From Ashinkailepas kermadecensis (taxonomy: Eukaryota; Arthropoda; Thecostraca; Neolepadidae), in contig JAOTOM010004313.1 in NCBI GenBank assembly GCA_034440615.1, positions 186,001 through 250,000 of the forward strand: a stretch of 64,000 nt of DNA. The letters are read 5' to 3'. Within the stretch, counting starts at the first letter, position 1, and each line of letters begins with the position of its first letter. The notes beneath the pieces are model-generated. The model had not been told where the DNA came from and did no database searches. It worked only from the letters and a program-made list of their open reading frames with translations. The position numbers and the translations under genes were made by a program. Shown here piece by piece: positions 59,201 to 64,000 of this stretch.

Positions 59201-62200
59201 CGGAAAAGACGAATGAGCAGCCATACGAGGTTTGGCCTTGCTAACCCGATTAGTATGGCGGCAAATTAGGAAAAACAGCTGGGGGTGGGGGGCAGATATC
59301 TGCCCCTCCCCCCCCCCACGGACGTGCGCGTGTTAAAGAGACATTTAGTTATACTTTTTGCTGGGGTGGCTCTATGGACCAGCTCTATGCTGAGCAAAAC
59401 TTGTGTGAACCCTGGCTCACCAGCCGATCCGTGAATTCCATTCCAATGGCATAGCTTTGACCAGGGATTTACCGCATCGTCAATGCGCCGATATCGCCGC
59501 CTCCGTGCCGTATCATCATTTACCGCATCGTCAATGCGCCGATATCGCCGCCTCCGTGCCGTATGATCGACCAATCAGATCAGTTGCCAACACACCCTCC
59601 CATCCGGGGGCTATGTCAGCACATGAAGCGACTCGAACCCTGCCTTACGAGGACCGGGGAGATCGACGCAGGCCGCCGCTCTAACCAAGTGAGCTATCGG
59701 GGAGGTGAATCGCCGCGATAGCAAAATGCGATGACGTGTCTGAAAAGCTGCCATGATGGGTACGGCAGCTGGACTGAACTGTCACACGCACAACACGCAC
59801 CACTGACAGTAGTCAGCGGTGGTGCCGCCGGTCCAGGGGCGGCGAAGTGTAGAGTCTGCCGCCCAAACAAGTGCCAGGCTGATACCGAAGCACCGCAAAG
59901 GGGGCTGAGAGCGTAGCTCCCTTTGTGGTGCTCACAAATCGCACACTCAGTCCTCCTTGCCACCTATTGGTCATCTTTATTTGCACTACGCCGTCGGTGG
60001 TTAGTGATTGGCTTCACGACGCATCGATCGCTTTGGTCATATAGCGTCGCCAATGTCTTACGCCAATTGGTCGCGGAAGAAGAATAGCGGTAGGCGAAAT
60101 TCGAACCCACAACCTTTCAGTTGGAAAACTACCGGGCTACTCATCCCGTTCACGAGTCTGCCTCATCTCATAGTATCGAATTGGATAGATGTGGTCATTG
60201 ATGAATACCATGTCATGTATAAAACATCCTTGTAACATGTAAACTGGGGGAGCAGCCTCCATCCCATGAACTACATACCCTGATGATACCGAAATCAGTC
60301 GCAAGATGAGGAGGCAGGCGGTTATTCAACTGGCTCAAATTCCGAGTAAAAAACTTAATTTGTGGGCACTCCGACCAAGCCAGCAGAAGGACAAATATCC
60401 GGAGGACACTAAGTCATGGGTGACAAACAGAAGACAATGGTTGTGTAAATCCACACATACGACGTCATATCTGCCTCACCACACTAGCGCTCGGCGAACA
60501 GCTGCGGGTGCTTACATTGATGTACATGCGGCGGATCCAGGTGTGGTTGTGCGGATCCGGCCAGTAGGTGTACAGGTGGTGCACCGCCTGCTCCACACCG
60601 CGTCCGTTGAGCGTGTAGTTGTGCTGTAGCGTCCACTCGCGCACCTTGGTGTCCAGCCACTGCTGGCTGATGTCGTATGATGGCGCCAGACTCGCGTTAC
60701 CGTCTGCCGACAGCCAGAGTCGCGTTGCCGTCTGCCGACAGCCAGACCTCGTTGGACATCGTCACAGCTCCATCCGGGTGATGTTCGCGATGGTTTCCTC
60801 GCCCGGTCACATTAGAGACGGCCGCAGTCTTACCTCGGCCACATAGAGGACTGTTGCAACCTCACCCGGGTCACATTAGAGACGGCCGCAGCCTTACTCT
60901 GGCGACACTGGGGACTGTTACAACCTCACCCGGGTCACATTAGAGACGGCCGCAGCATTACTCTGGCGACACTGGGGACTGTTACAACCTCACCCGGGTC
61001 ACATTAGAGACGGCCGCAGCATTACTCTGGCGACACTGGGGACTGTTGCAACCTCACCCGGGTCACATTAGAGACGGCCGCAGCATTACTCTGGCGACAC
61101 TGGGGACTGTTACAACCTCACCCGGGTCACATTAGAGACGGCCGCAGCATTACTCTGGCGACACTGGGGACTGTTACAACCTCACCCGGGTCACATTAGA
61201 GACGGCCGCAGTCTTACCTCGGCCACATAGAGGACTGTTGCAACCTCACCGCGTTACATTTGAGGACGTCATAACCTTACCCGGGCCACACAGAGGACTG
61301 TTGCATCCTCACTAGGGCCACATTGGGGACCGTTACGACCTCACAATATAAGGGATAGAGCAAATTACGCTGACTTTCATGGAGCGATTATCGTCTAGTA
61401 CCTGAGCCAAGGGATAGATGTAGAAGTGGGCCCGAAGATCATGCGTGTCATCACGGACTGAGGATGTTCAGTTGCAAGCGCAATCGGCGTGAGCCGAATA
61501 CAGAGGCACGCAACAGACGTAGTCGACAAGATGGAGAAACACCTGAAGTAGCAGGCTTCAGTTGTTGTTTTTTGTCGGCGGCGCTGCTCCAGCTGTCGTA
61601 CTCCTCGCCCATACCTACCCCATATATCCAGCTGTCGTACTCCTTCCCCACAACTACCCCATATATCCAGCTGTCGTACATCTCGCCCACACCTACCCCA
61701 TGTATCCAGCTGTCGTACGCCTTCCTCACAACTACCCCATATATCCAGCTGTCGTACACCTCCCCCACACCTACCCCATATATCCAGCTGTCGTACTCCT
61801 CCCCCACACCTTCCCCATATATCCAGCTGTCGTGCTCCTCCCCACATCTACCCTATATATCCAGCTGTCTTACTCCTCCCCCACACCTACCCCATATCCG
61901 CGCTCTCCTCACTCACAGACGAAGATGGCAGCTTCATCTCGATTGACTCCTGTGAGGAGTCGGAAGTCGACACTGAATGCCCTCTCGCTGTAGAGCAGTT
62001 CCGGTGGCCCTGGCAGCACCTTCCAATCGTCCTCTGCCCAGTCGTCGTACCAGCCGGTCGGCGGCAGCGAGATGTTGGTCTGCACCACTGGCGCCCACGG
62101 GAACATGCCCACGTCCGGCTGTCGGGTCACGGGCAACGTCACAGGGCTGCGACGTCACGGGCAACGTCTCAGGGCTGCGAGGTCTCGGGTTAATGTCACT

Positions 62201-63461
62201 GGGCTGCGGGGTCACGGGAAGCGTCACAGGGCTGTGAGGTCATGGGCAAAGTCACAGGGCTGCGGGGTCACGGGCAACGTCACAGGGCTGCGAGGTCTCG
62301 GGTTAATGTCACTGGGCTGCGAGGTCACGGGAAGCATCACAGGGCTGCGGGGTCACGGGTCAACGTTCCTGAACTACACACGTCACTGGACTCCACGCGT
62401 CACTGGGCGGCATGACCACAGGCAATGCTACTGGGCTGCACAGGCACGGGTTAATGCTACTGGCCTGCAAAGTCTTCGGTTAATGTCACTGGGCTACACA
62501 GCCGCGGGTTAATGTCATAGGGCTGTGCAGTCATGGGTTAATGTCACTGAACGGCACAGTCACTGGTTAACGTCACTGGGCTGCACAGTCACGGGTAACG
62601 TCAATGTGTGGTACAGTCACGGGTTAATGCCACTGGTCTGTATATGTCAAAATGAAGGAGAAATGTTGAGGTTCCTAGGATATGGTGATAGTTTTGTGCC
62701 ATAGGTCAGAACCATACGCTCAGAGCATAATTAATTTTCATACGTTATGACCGTAGAAAAAGAAACACTTAGGTCTTATACCATTCACATGTGAGATATA
62801 CGCCTATAGACGCATTTGAGCAGGTTGGACTCTGTCCTTCTCCTCCCTTCAGGAGACGAAGAGCAAAATGTAGGTCATGTGATAACCTTACAGTTTAAAA
62901 TGACTAACTTCAGTTAATTCGAATATCTTCGAAAAAGCGAGCTGATACGTAACAAGCCGATGCGCTTCACTCCTCTCTTTTCGAATATATTATAATTAAC
63001 GGAGGCTAGTCATTTTTTTCTTCAAAGTTCTCTTTTTCCTCGTGTCACTGGTATCCAACAAGTCCACTTGTTGATGACCCCCTTCCCCTCCCCCGTCACC
63101 CGGCTAGTGAGCTATCTGTGCGATGTCTCTGGCTCCTAACCGTCTCTGTCTCCTCCCACAGTTACTGACCTTCCCTGCCCCCTCCCCCAGTCACTGACCT
63201 TCCCTGCCCCCTCCCGCAGTCACTGACCTTCCCTGCCCCCTCTCGCAGTCACCTACAGGTCTTCCGGTCACTGAGCCCTCGTGCACTGACCGTAAAGTCG
63301 ACGTCGCCGATCTCGAGGGCGCTGCGTCCTCGGCGAAGACAGCTGACCAACTTGACCGAGGTGTCCGCCAGACATCCGATCCGCTCTCCAAACACACGCG
63401 ACGTGTTGCGCGCTCGCTCCAGGTCCGATATTGCCGCCCACTCGGCCAGCGGAGACCCGCT
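38125..63461 (-). CDS. Neuroligin/gliotactin-like adhesion protein, C-terminal eight exons
   Basis: Eight minus-strand exons (63461-63291, 62118-61917, 60703-60516, 57861-57675, 44997-44892, 42862-42664, 39357-39242, 38272-38125) give the last 438 residues; all phases agree. The ectodomain is a cholinesterase/carboxylesterase fold: SGSPLAEWA...RVFGERIGCL..LVSCLR (1-50), FPWAPVV, LLTGVNRDEAAIFV with the Glu of the esterase triad (about 119), VPHGVQYYLWTGAPF with the triad His (about 234), and WTESDRNMSQLFIEAFANFA then KYG. A stalk with Pro/Thr (about 330-351) and a membrane segment FWCVTGLAFLLILIIVGFCC follow, then a tail of about 53 residues ending NQTTL, a class I PDZ-type ligand. Such proteins (neuroligin, gliotactin) act in synapse or septate-junction adhesion. 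The exon with the nucleophile Ser lies beyond the right edge, so catalysis cannot be judged. Confidence 0.9.
38345..38775. repeat. 37-bp minisatellite in the last intron
   Basis: GACAGGGACCGACATCCTGA plus ACATCAGACAGCACCGC, about 11 copies. 38800-39240 has only an (AT)n run at 39070-39092. Confidence 0.95.
39242..39357 (-). CDS. Adhesion gene membrane exon
   Basis: gacag/TTTTGGTGGGAGCC... to ...ACCAAACG/gtgagt; phase 0 to 2. Encodes FWWEPDEPLQ then IAFWCVTGLAFLLILIIVGF, CCLWQSTKR: one membrane helix and a basic stop-transfer end. The first 30 nt are repeated in the adjoining array. Confidence 0.9.
39325..39850 (-). repeat. 54-bp minisatellite copying the membrane-exon acceptor
   Basis: CGGCTCG marks units at 39334 (true exon), 39388, 39442, 39496, 39550, 39604, 39658, 39703, 39757 and 39811; spacing is 54 bp except one of 45. 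On the minus strand each unit is GTGTTGTTGTGTTGGCAG followed by TTTTGGTGGGAGCCGGACGA: acceptor plus exon start. Units read FWWEPDEPLQTNVLLCWQ in frame. The unit next to the real exon has TGA instead of TGG (complement 39361-39363). Confidence 0.95.
39890..40205. repeat. About 60-bp tandem repeat, 4 copies
   Basis: GTGTGAGCCTGCAGGTGAGT plus TGTTGTAGTAGCGGTATTTG and GGCTGACTGACCGCT. Preceded by GTTGTAG-rich short repeats (39918-39995). Confidence 0.92.
40225..40695. repeat. About 22-33-bp repeat related to the 42-kb array
   Basis: Units of CTGACCTCTGTGGTGGG and CTGATCTCTGTGGGTGGCTG. They share GACCTCTGTGGTGGG with the donor array at 42070-42690 in the same intron. 40700-41730 has no supported gene. 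Confidence 0.9.
41735..41890. repeat. About 61-bp tandem repeat, 3 copies
   Basis: GGCCACGATGTGACCCGGGT plus CCCGC.CGACGGTCAGGCTACCGTC.GGGTCCGG-like text, diverged. 41890-42060 has nothing else. Confidence 0.9.
42064..42690 (-). repeat. 33-bp minisatellite copying the stalk-exon donor
   Basis: About 18 units of GGTGGGTCGGTAGGTTGGCT plus GACTGACCTCTGT. On the minus strand each unit is CTACCGACCCACCACAGAG/gtcagt: the end of the stalk exon plus its donor. In frame, a unit encodes PTYRPTTEVSQ; some units are 1-2 bases off, so frames drift, but the exon frame stays open through the array. Confidence 0.93.
42664..42862 (-). CDS. Adhesion gene stalk exon
   Basis: ctgacag/GCAGCCGTCTCC... Encodes QPSPRQILNTVSWREALYGD, NNTFNSTMHSNYRQTECAFW and TQYLPTLVG, the esterase-domain C-terminus, then HELPTYRPTTE. 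The donor taken is GAG/gtcagt at 42664/42663, which leaves phase 0 as the next exon requires. Further identical donors follow downstream, so the true end may vary. Confidence 0.8.
42880..43600. repeat. CATCAT/CACCAT-type trinucleotide array
   Basis: Imperfect (CAT)n and ACCATCATCCTC words for about 700 bp. The Met/Val-, Ser/Pro- and Asp/Gly-rich ORFs are artefacts. Confidence 0.95.
43735..44785. repeat. 18-bp minisatellite, about 60 copies
   Basis: CACACAGCCGACAACAGT units with 15-bp variants and GAGAACAGCC variants in higher-order groups. Ends about 100 bp from the exon at 44892. Confidence 0.97.
44892..44997 (-). CDS. Adhesion gene exon, WTESDRN region
   Basis: gcccccag/AGATGTTCCCC... to ...AAATATGG/gtgaga; phase 1 to 2. 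Encodes MFPGDVRIDRDAWTESDRNM and SQLFIEAFANFAKYG, the conserved late block of cholinesterase-like proteins. Confidence 0.9.
45030..45370. repeat. About 30-34-bp tandem repeat, 10-11 copies
   Basis: TAATGGTCCACTTATAGCCG plus AGTTATCGACCTG, diverged. Lies just upstream (minus strand) of the exon at 44997. Confidence 0.92.
45445..45745 (+). repeat. Dispersed repeat family A, copy 2
   Basis: TTTTCCGCGAAGAGTGAAGG, CGGCGCGCGGCAGCGCGCC, GTCATCTAGAGTCAACGAG and GAAACTTTCAGCGTTGC match 29715-30010 in order and orientation. Confidence 0.88.
45840..46082. repeat. Short repeat of TCATAACGTCCAA
   Basis: About eight diverged copies of TTCATAACGTCCAAAG, irregularly spaced. 46082-47310 shows no supported gene. 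Confidence 0.85.
47318..47785. mobile_element. MITE-like inverted copy of the 48-52 kb transposon ends
   Basis: The left arm CGTTCCACGACATATCGACA, then ATATTTTATATTTTGACGAAA and AATCCAGCTGTGAC, is mirrored by a right arm ending CGATTTGTCGTGGAATGGGC. Arms are about 110 bp. Interior sequence matches parts of 48700-48830 and 52260-52370. No ORF. Confidence 0.8.
48548..52490 (-). mobile_element. DNA transposon with about 700-bp inverted repeats
   Basis: 48548-49320 and the complement of 51850-52490 share the same ordered blocks: CACGACAAATCGAC start, ATTTTATAT, CCAGCTGTGCCATTTTTAG, TCCGAATTGTGCAAAAG, GTCACGTGACCTAA, AGGCATGCATGGTT and TATTTAGAACGG. A further direct copy of the end sequence lies at 49325-49720, so the left arm may be compound. 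Between the arms is one minus-strand gene (50330-51744). Superfamily not assigned. Confidence 0.82.
50330..51744 (-). pseudogene. Decayed transposase-like gene of the 48-52 kb element
   Basis: The minus strand reads, in order: Cys-rich N-terminal part with FLTFAALRPNLCVLAGSSGT, NSVCMCTYQNPKFL and MTHNWEDCPG (51744-51157). Then GEAIAQCDFAENDSFVVQDA (about 50920), VHPFVVYRREDEV.CHQSYC, CISDGTQHST (about 50800), and SHGKSAYDGIGDTPKRVAAQ (about 50560). After a TAG come LTEEDMFEYLSHKLFSCIKF and AVTVKGTQGYH. This order matches, from memory, an uncharacterised DDE-like protein repeated in many invertebrate genomes. Stops near 51157 and 50863, a frame change before SHGKS and the TAG near 50490 make it inactive. 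Confidence 0.7.
52500..53165. other. Intronic stretch without recognisable feature
   Basis: Low-GC sequence with a C-run near 52800; no ORF or repeat I can support. Confidence 0.5.
53165..54470 (+). repeat. About 280-bp satellite, 4-5 units
   Basis: GGTCGCCTCA marks units at about 53380, 53658, 53945 and 54220. Each unit runs through CTATCC..TCTGGTATCAAGCGATAG, AACATTTCAA.CCGGGACATG, AAGGTCAAA, TCGTCGCTATGGCTTCAATT and GTCATTCGACGTGGCTTG. A T-run of about 22 plus GGGGGG lies at 53669-53696. One inverted unit is at 18465. Confidence 0.9.
54830..55090. repeat. Degenerate GGGGCGCC-containing repeat
   Basis: AGGGGCGCCTCTGGCTGA recurs with variants four times. 54470-54830 and 55090-55690 show nothing else I can support. 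Confidence 0.6.
55690..55835. repeat. About 23-bp minisatellite, left part
   Basis: GTCGTCACTATTGAACACTC units; continues at 57377-57660, so the Foldback-like element is inserted within this array. Confidence 0.9.
55836..57376. mobile_element. Foldback-like element made of inverted short repeats
   Basis: 55840-56835 is a tandem array of about 15-16-bp units, GCGCAAATGTACGTA(T/A)G. From about 56945 the units run as the reverse complement, TACGTACATTTGCGC, to 57370. Ends are inverted repeats sharing GACAAATGTACGTAA. A spacer with GTTAGGTACATATGCCATGC occurs twice (56165-56250 and 56835-56945), so two elements may be nested. AACACTCAG precedes and follows the element, a possible 9-bp target duplication, though the host array itself contains that word. 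Confidence 0.8.
57377..57665. repeat. About 23-bp minisatellite, right part
   Basis: TGAACACCCAGTG(A/T)CGTCACTAT units run up to within 10 bp of the donor at 57674. Confidence 0.92.
57675..57861 (-). CDS. Adhesion gene exon with triad-type His
   Basis: ctggcag/ATGGTCTCGG... to ...CTGGACCCAG/gtacgt; phase 0 to 1. Encodes VSDALYAAPVDALVKLVLSL, TYQYVLNTTV and SQVPHGVQYYLWTGAPFLDP. The HG of VPHG matches the position of the esterase His. Confidence 0.92.
57880..58095. repeat. About 60-bp tandem repeat, 4 copies
   Basis: GGCTGAGGTGTCGCTCGGCC plus ACAGCAGCCGCAGCTGTGCT and GTGTTGTACATCAGT. Immediately upstream (minus strand) of the exon at 57861. Confidence 0.94.
58313..59336. mobile_element. Possible 1-kb element with imperfect TIRs
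   Basis: The left TTAACATTCGCACGTCCG...GGGGGGCAGATGTCTGTCCC is mirrored by the complement of the right end, TTAACACGCGCACGTCCG...GGGGCAGATATCTGCCCC. The interior has no ORF but repeats GGTCA/TGACCT words. End style resembles dispersed repeat family A. Confidence 0.55.
59468..59575. repeat. 52-bp direct duplication
   Basis: TTTACCGCATCGTCAATGCG plus CCGATATCGCCGCCTCCGTG occurs twice in tandem. Confidence 0.95.
59590..59705 (-). repeat. tRNA-like sequence, SINE-like
   Basis: The minus strand reads CCCCGATAGCTCACTTGGTT (A-box-like), then GCAGGGTTCGAGTCGC (B box). A long variable region between them and no acceptor pairing suggest a SINE head. Confidence 0.55.
59995..60150 (-). mobile_element. 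tRNA-derived SINE, third copy
   Basis: Contains GGTTGTGGGTTCGAATTTC, CGCGACCAATTGGCGTAAGA and CATTGGCGACGCTATATGAC, matching 30715-30865 in the same order and strand. More diverged in the tRNA-like head. Confidence 0.8.
60516..60703 (-). CDS. Adhesion gene exon, YGNASL region
   Basis: ctgtcggcag/ACGGTAACGCG... to ...TACATCAAT/gtaagc; phase 1 to 0. Encodes YGNASLAPSYDISQQWLDTK, VREWTLQHNYTLNGRGVEQA and HHLYTYWPDP. The entry phase fits the preceding exon (GTC T/). Confidence 0.85.
60690..60758 (-). repeat. 29-bp duplication of the acceptor at 60703
   Basis: GTCTGGCTGTCGGCAG/ACGG(C/T)AACGCGA occurs twice in tandem on the minus strand; a third partial copy begins at GAGGTCTGGC. The outer junction is about 29 bp upstream of the one used. 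Confidence 0.9.
60790..61255. repeat. 60-bp minisatellite, about 7 copies
   Basis: CCGGGTCACATTAGAGACGG plus CCGCAGCATTACTCTGGCGA and CACTGGGGACTGTTACAACC. The first and last units instead have TCTTACCTCGGCCACATAGA, which on the minus strand is GTGGCCGAG/gtaaga, a donor-like junction. Confidence 0.95.
61600..61905. repeat. About 39-bp minisatellite, 8 copies
   Basis: CATATATCCAGCTGTCGTAC plus TCCTCCCCCACACCTACCC. Directly downstream (minus strand) of the donor at 61916. Confidence 0.95.
61917..62118 (-). CDS. Adhesion gene exon with triad-type Glu
   Basis: cgacag/CCGGACGTGGGC... to ...TTCGTCT/gtgagt; phase 0 to 1. Encodes PDVGMFPWAPVVQTN, WYDDWAEDDWKVLPG and DFRLLTGVNRDEAAIFV; the DEA Glu aligns with the esterase DEG. 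Confidence 0.92.
62120..62640. repeat. About 27-54-bp repeat upstream of the 62118 acceptor
   Basis: GTCACGGGCAACGTCACAGG plus GCTGCGAGGTCTCGGGTTAA and GTCACTGGGCTGCG, diverging to the right. On the minus strand each unit ends GTGACCCGCAG/CC, like the true acceptor GTGACCCGACAG/CC. 62640-63150 shows nothing I can support. Confidence 0.9.
63155..63250. repeat. About 31-bp repeat, 3-4 copies
   Basis: CAGTCACTGACCTTCCCTGC plus CCCCTCCCG. On the minus strand each has AAGGTCAGTGAC, resembling the nearby donor ACG/gtcagtgc at 63291. Confidence 0.93.
63291..63461 (-). CDS. Adhesion gene exon, first one in the window
   Basis: aacccccag/AGCGGGTCTCCG... to ...GACTTTACG/gtcagt; 57 codons, phase 0 to 0. 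Encodes SGSPLAEWAAISDLERARNT, VFGERIGCLADTSVKLVSCL and RRGRSALEIGDVDFT, the CL(R) disulphide-type block of cholinesterase-like proteins. Confidence 0.9.
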
Positions 63462-63605
63462 CTGGGGGTTTATACAGGGTGAGGACCATCTCCCACCGGC
63501 CAGCGGAGACCAGCACTGGGGATTTACACAAGGTGAGGATGGGACATGTCCCACCGGCCAGGGGAGACCAGCACTGGGTGTGGTGCAGCTTACACAGGGT
63601 GCGCA
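63436..63605 (-). repeat. About 57-bp repeat copying the 63461 acceptor, 3 copies
   Basis: The minus strand has CCCCAG/AGCGGGTCTCCGCTGGCC at the true exon, then CCCCAG/TGCTGGTCTCCGCTGGCC and CACCCAG/TGCTGGTCTCCCCTGGCC further upstream. Copies 2 and 3 replace GAGTGGG with GGTGGGA after the shared 18 nt. Confidence 0.92.
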
Positions 63606-63649
63606 CTGCTGTGCACTCTGCCTGGATTACGCCTATCGCCTGAAGGCGT

Positions 63650-64000
63650 AATCCTACTGTCTACAACCTACCTCGTGCCGCCTATAGCCTACAGCCTACA
63701 TCGCCCACAGTATACAGCCTACCTCGTGTCACCTATAGCCTACAGCCTACATCGCCCACAGTGCACAGCCTACATCGCCCACAGTTTAAAGCCTACTTTT
63801 TGTCTACAGCCTACATCACCCACAGCTGACAGCCTACATCGTGCCGCCTATAACCTACAGCCTGTATCGCCCACAACTGACAGCCTACCTCGTGCCGCCT
63901 ATAGCCTACAGTCTACAGCCTACATCGCCCACAACTGACAGCCTACCTCGTGACGCCTATAGCCTACAGTCTACAGCCTACATCGCCCACAACTGACAGC
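63650..64000. repeat. Degenerate repeat CAGCCTACATCGCCCACA
   Basis: Units of CTATAGCCTACAGCCTACAT plus CGCCCACAACTGACAGCCTA with variants, running to the window edge inside the intron of the adhesion gene. Confidence 0.93.

Noticed and set aside
59590..59705. Functional tRNA genes at the tRNA-like heads
   Set aside because: A and B boxes are present, but acceptor stems do not pair and SINE-type bodies follow; tRNAscan would be needed to overturn this.
60780..60840. An extra adhesion-gene exon ending GTGGCCGAG/gtaaga
   Set aside because: It would break the phase between the exons at 61917 and 60703, which join perfectly; the motif sits in two units of a minisatellite.
60790..61255. Direct repeats resembling a CRISPR array
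   Set aside because: The units are contiguous minisatellites without unique spacers, in an animal genome.

Overview
The window is animal nuclear DNA, most likely from an arthropod and possibly a crustacean. The evidence is GT-AG introns, non-LTR and LTR retrotransposons, tRNA-derived SINEs, long CT microsatellites, GGTTA/TTAGG tracts and two spliced metazoan genes. There are no bacterial operons or ribosome binding sites. The species is an inference; nothing in the window fixes it.

Layout. 1-6.3 kb: a minus-strand LINE endonuclease fragment split by a 261-bp perfect-ended palindrome that looks like paired Penelope/hammerhead-type ends, then GC-rich coding fragments of unknown function on both strands, several with an in-frame TAG. 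7.0-8.27 kb: a minus-strand Ty3/Gypsy-type gag with primer binding site and LTR. 8455-17720: a full-length I/Jockey-like LINE bounded by a perfect 14-bp target duplication. It is interrupted by a 3367-bp DNA element (11550-14916) that has its own 6-bp target duplication and terminal inverted repeats and carries an almost intact unrecognised ORF of about 604 codons. 17.8-31 kb: microsatellites, tandem repeats, a 332-bp MITE with TIRs and target duplication, SINEs and ordinary intergenic DNA.

31256-35115 (+) holds a complete five-exon short-chain dehydrogenase gene (242 aa, sniffer/C-factor type). 63461-38125 (-) holds the last eight exons (438 aa) of a cholinesterase-like adhesion molecule of the neuroligin/gliotactin kind, with ectodomain, stalk, one membrane segment and a short tail ending in a class I PDZ-type motif. 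All exon phases in both genes agree. The long introns of the second gene hold a 48.5-52.5 kb DNA transposon with long inverted repeats and a decayed transposase-like gene, a 280-bp satellite, a Foldback-like element (55.8-57.4 kb) and many minisatellites.

The most unusual signal is that many minisatellites in the two spliced genes are tandem copies of the genes' own splice junctions: acceptor plus exon start, or exon end plus donor. In the adhesion gene the 33-bp donor array and 54-bp acceptor array flank the same intron, just before the membrane exon. They could change stalk length in frame or put a stop before the membrane segment.
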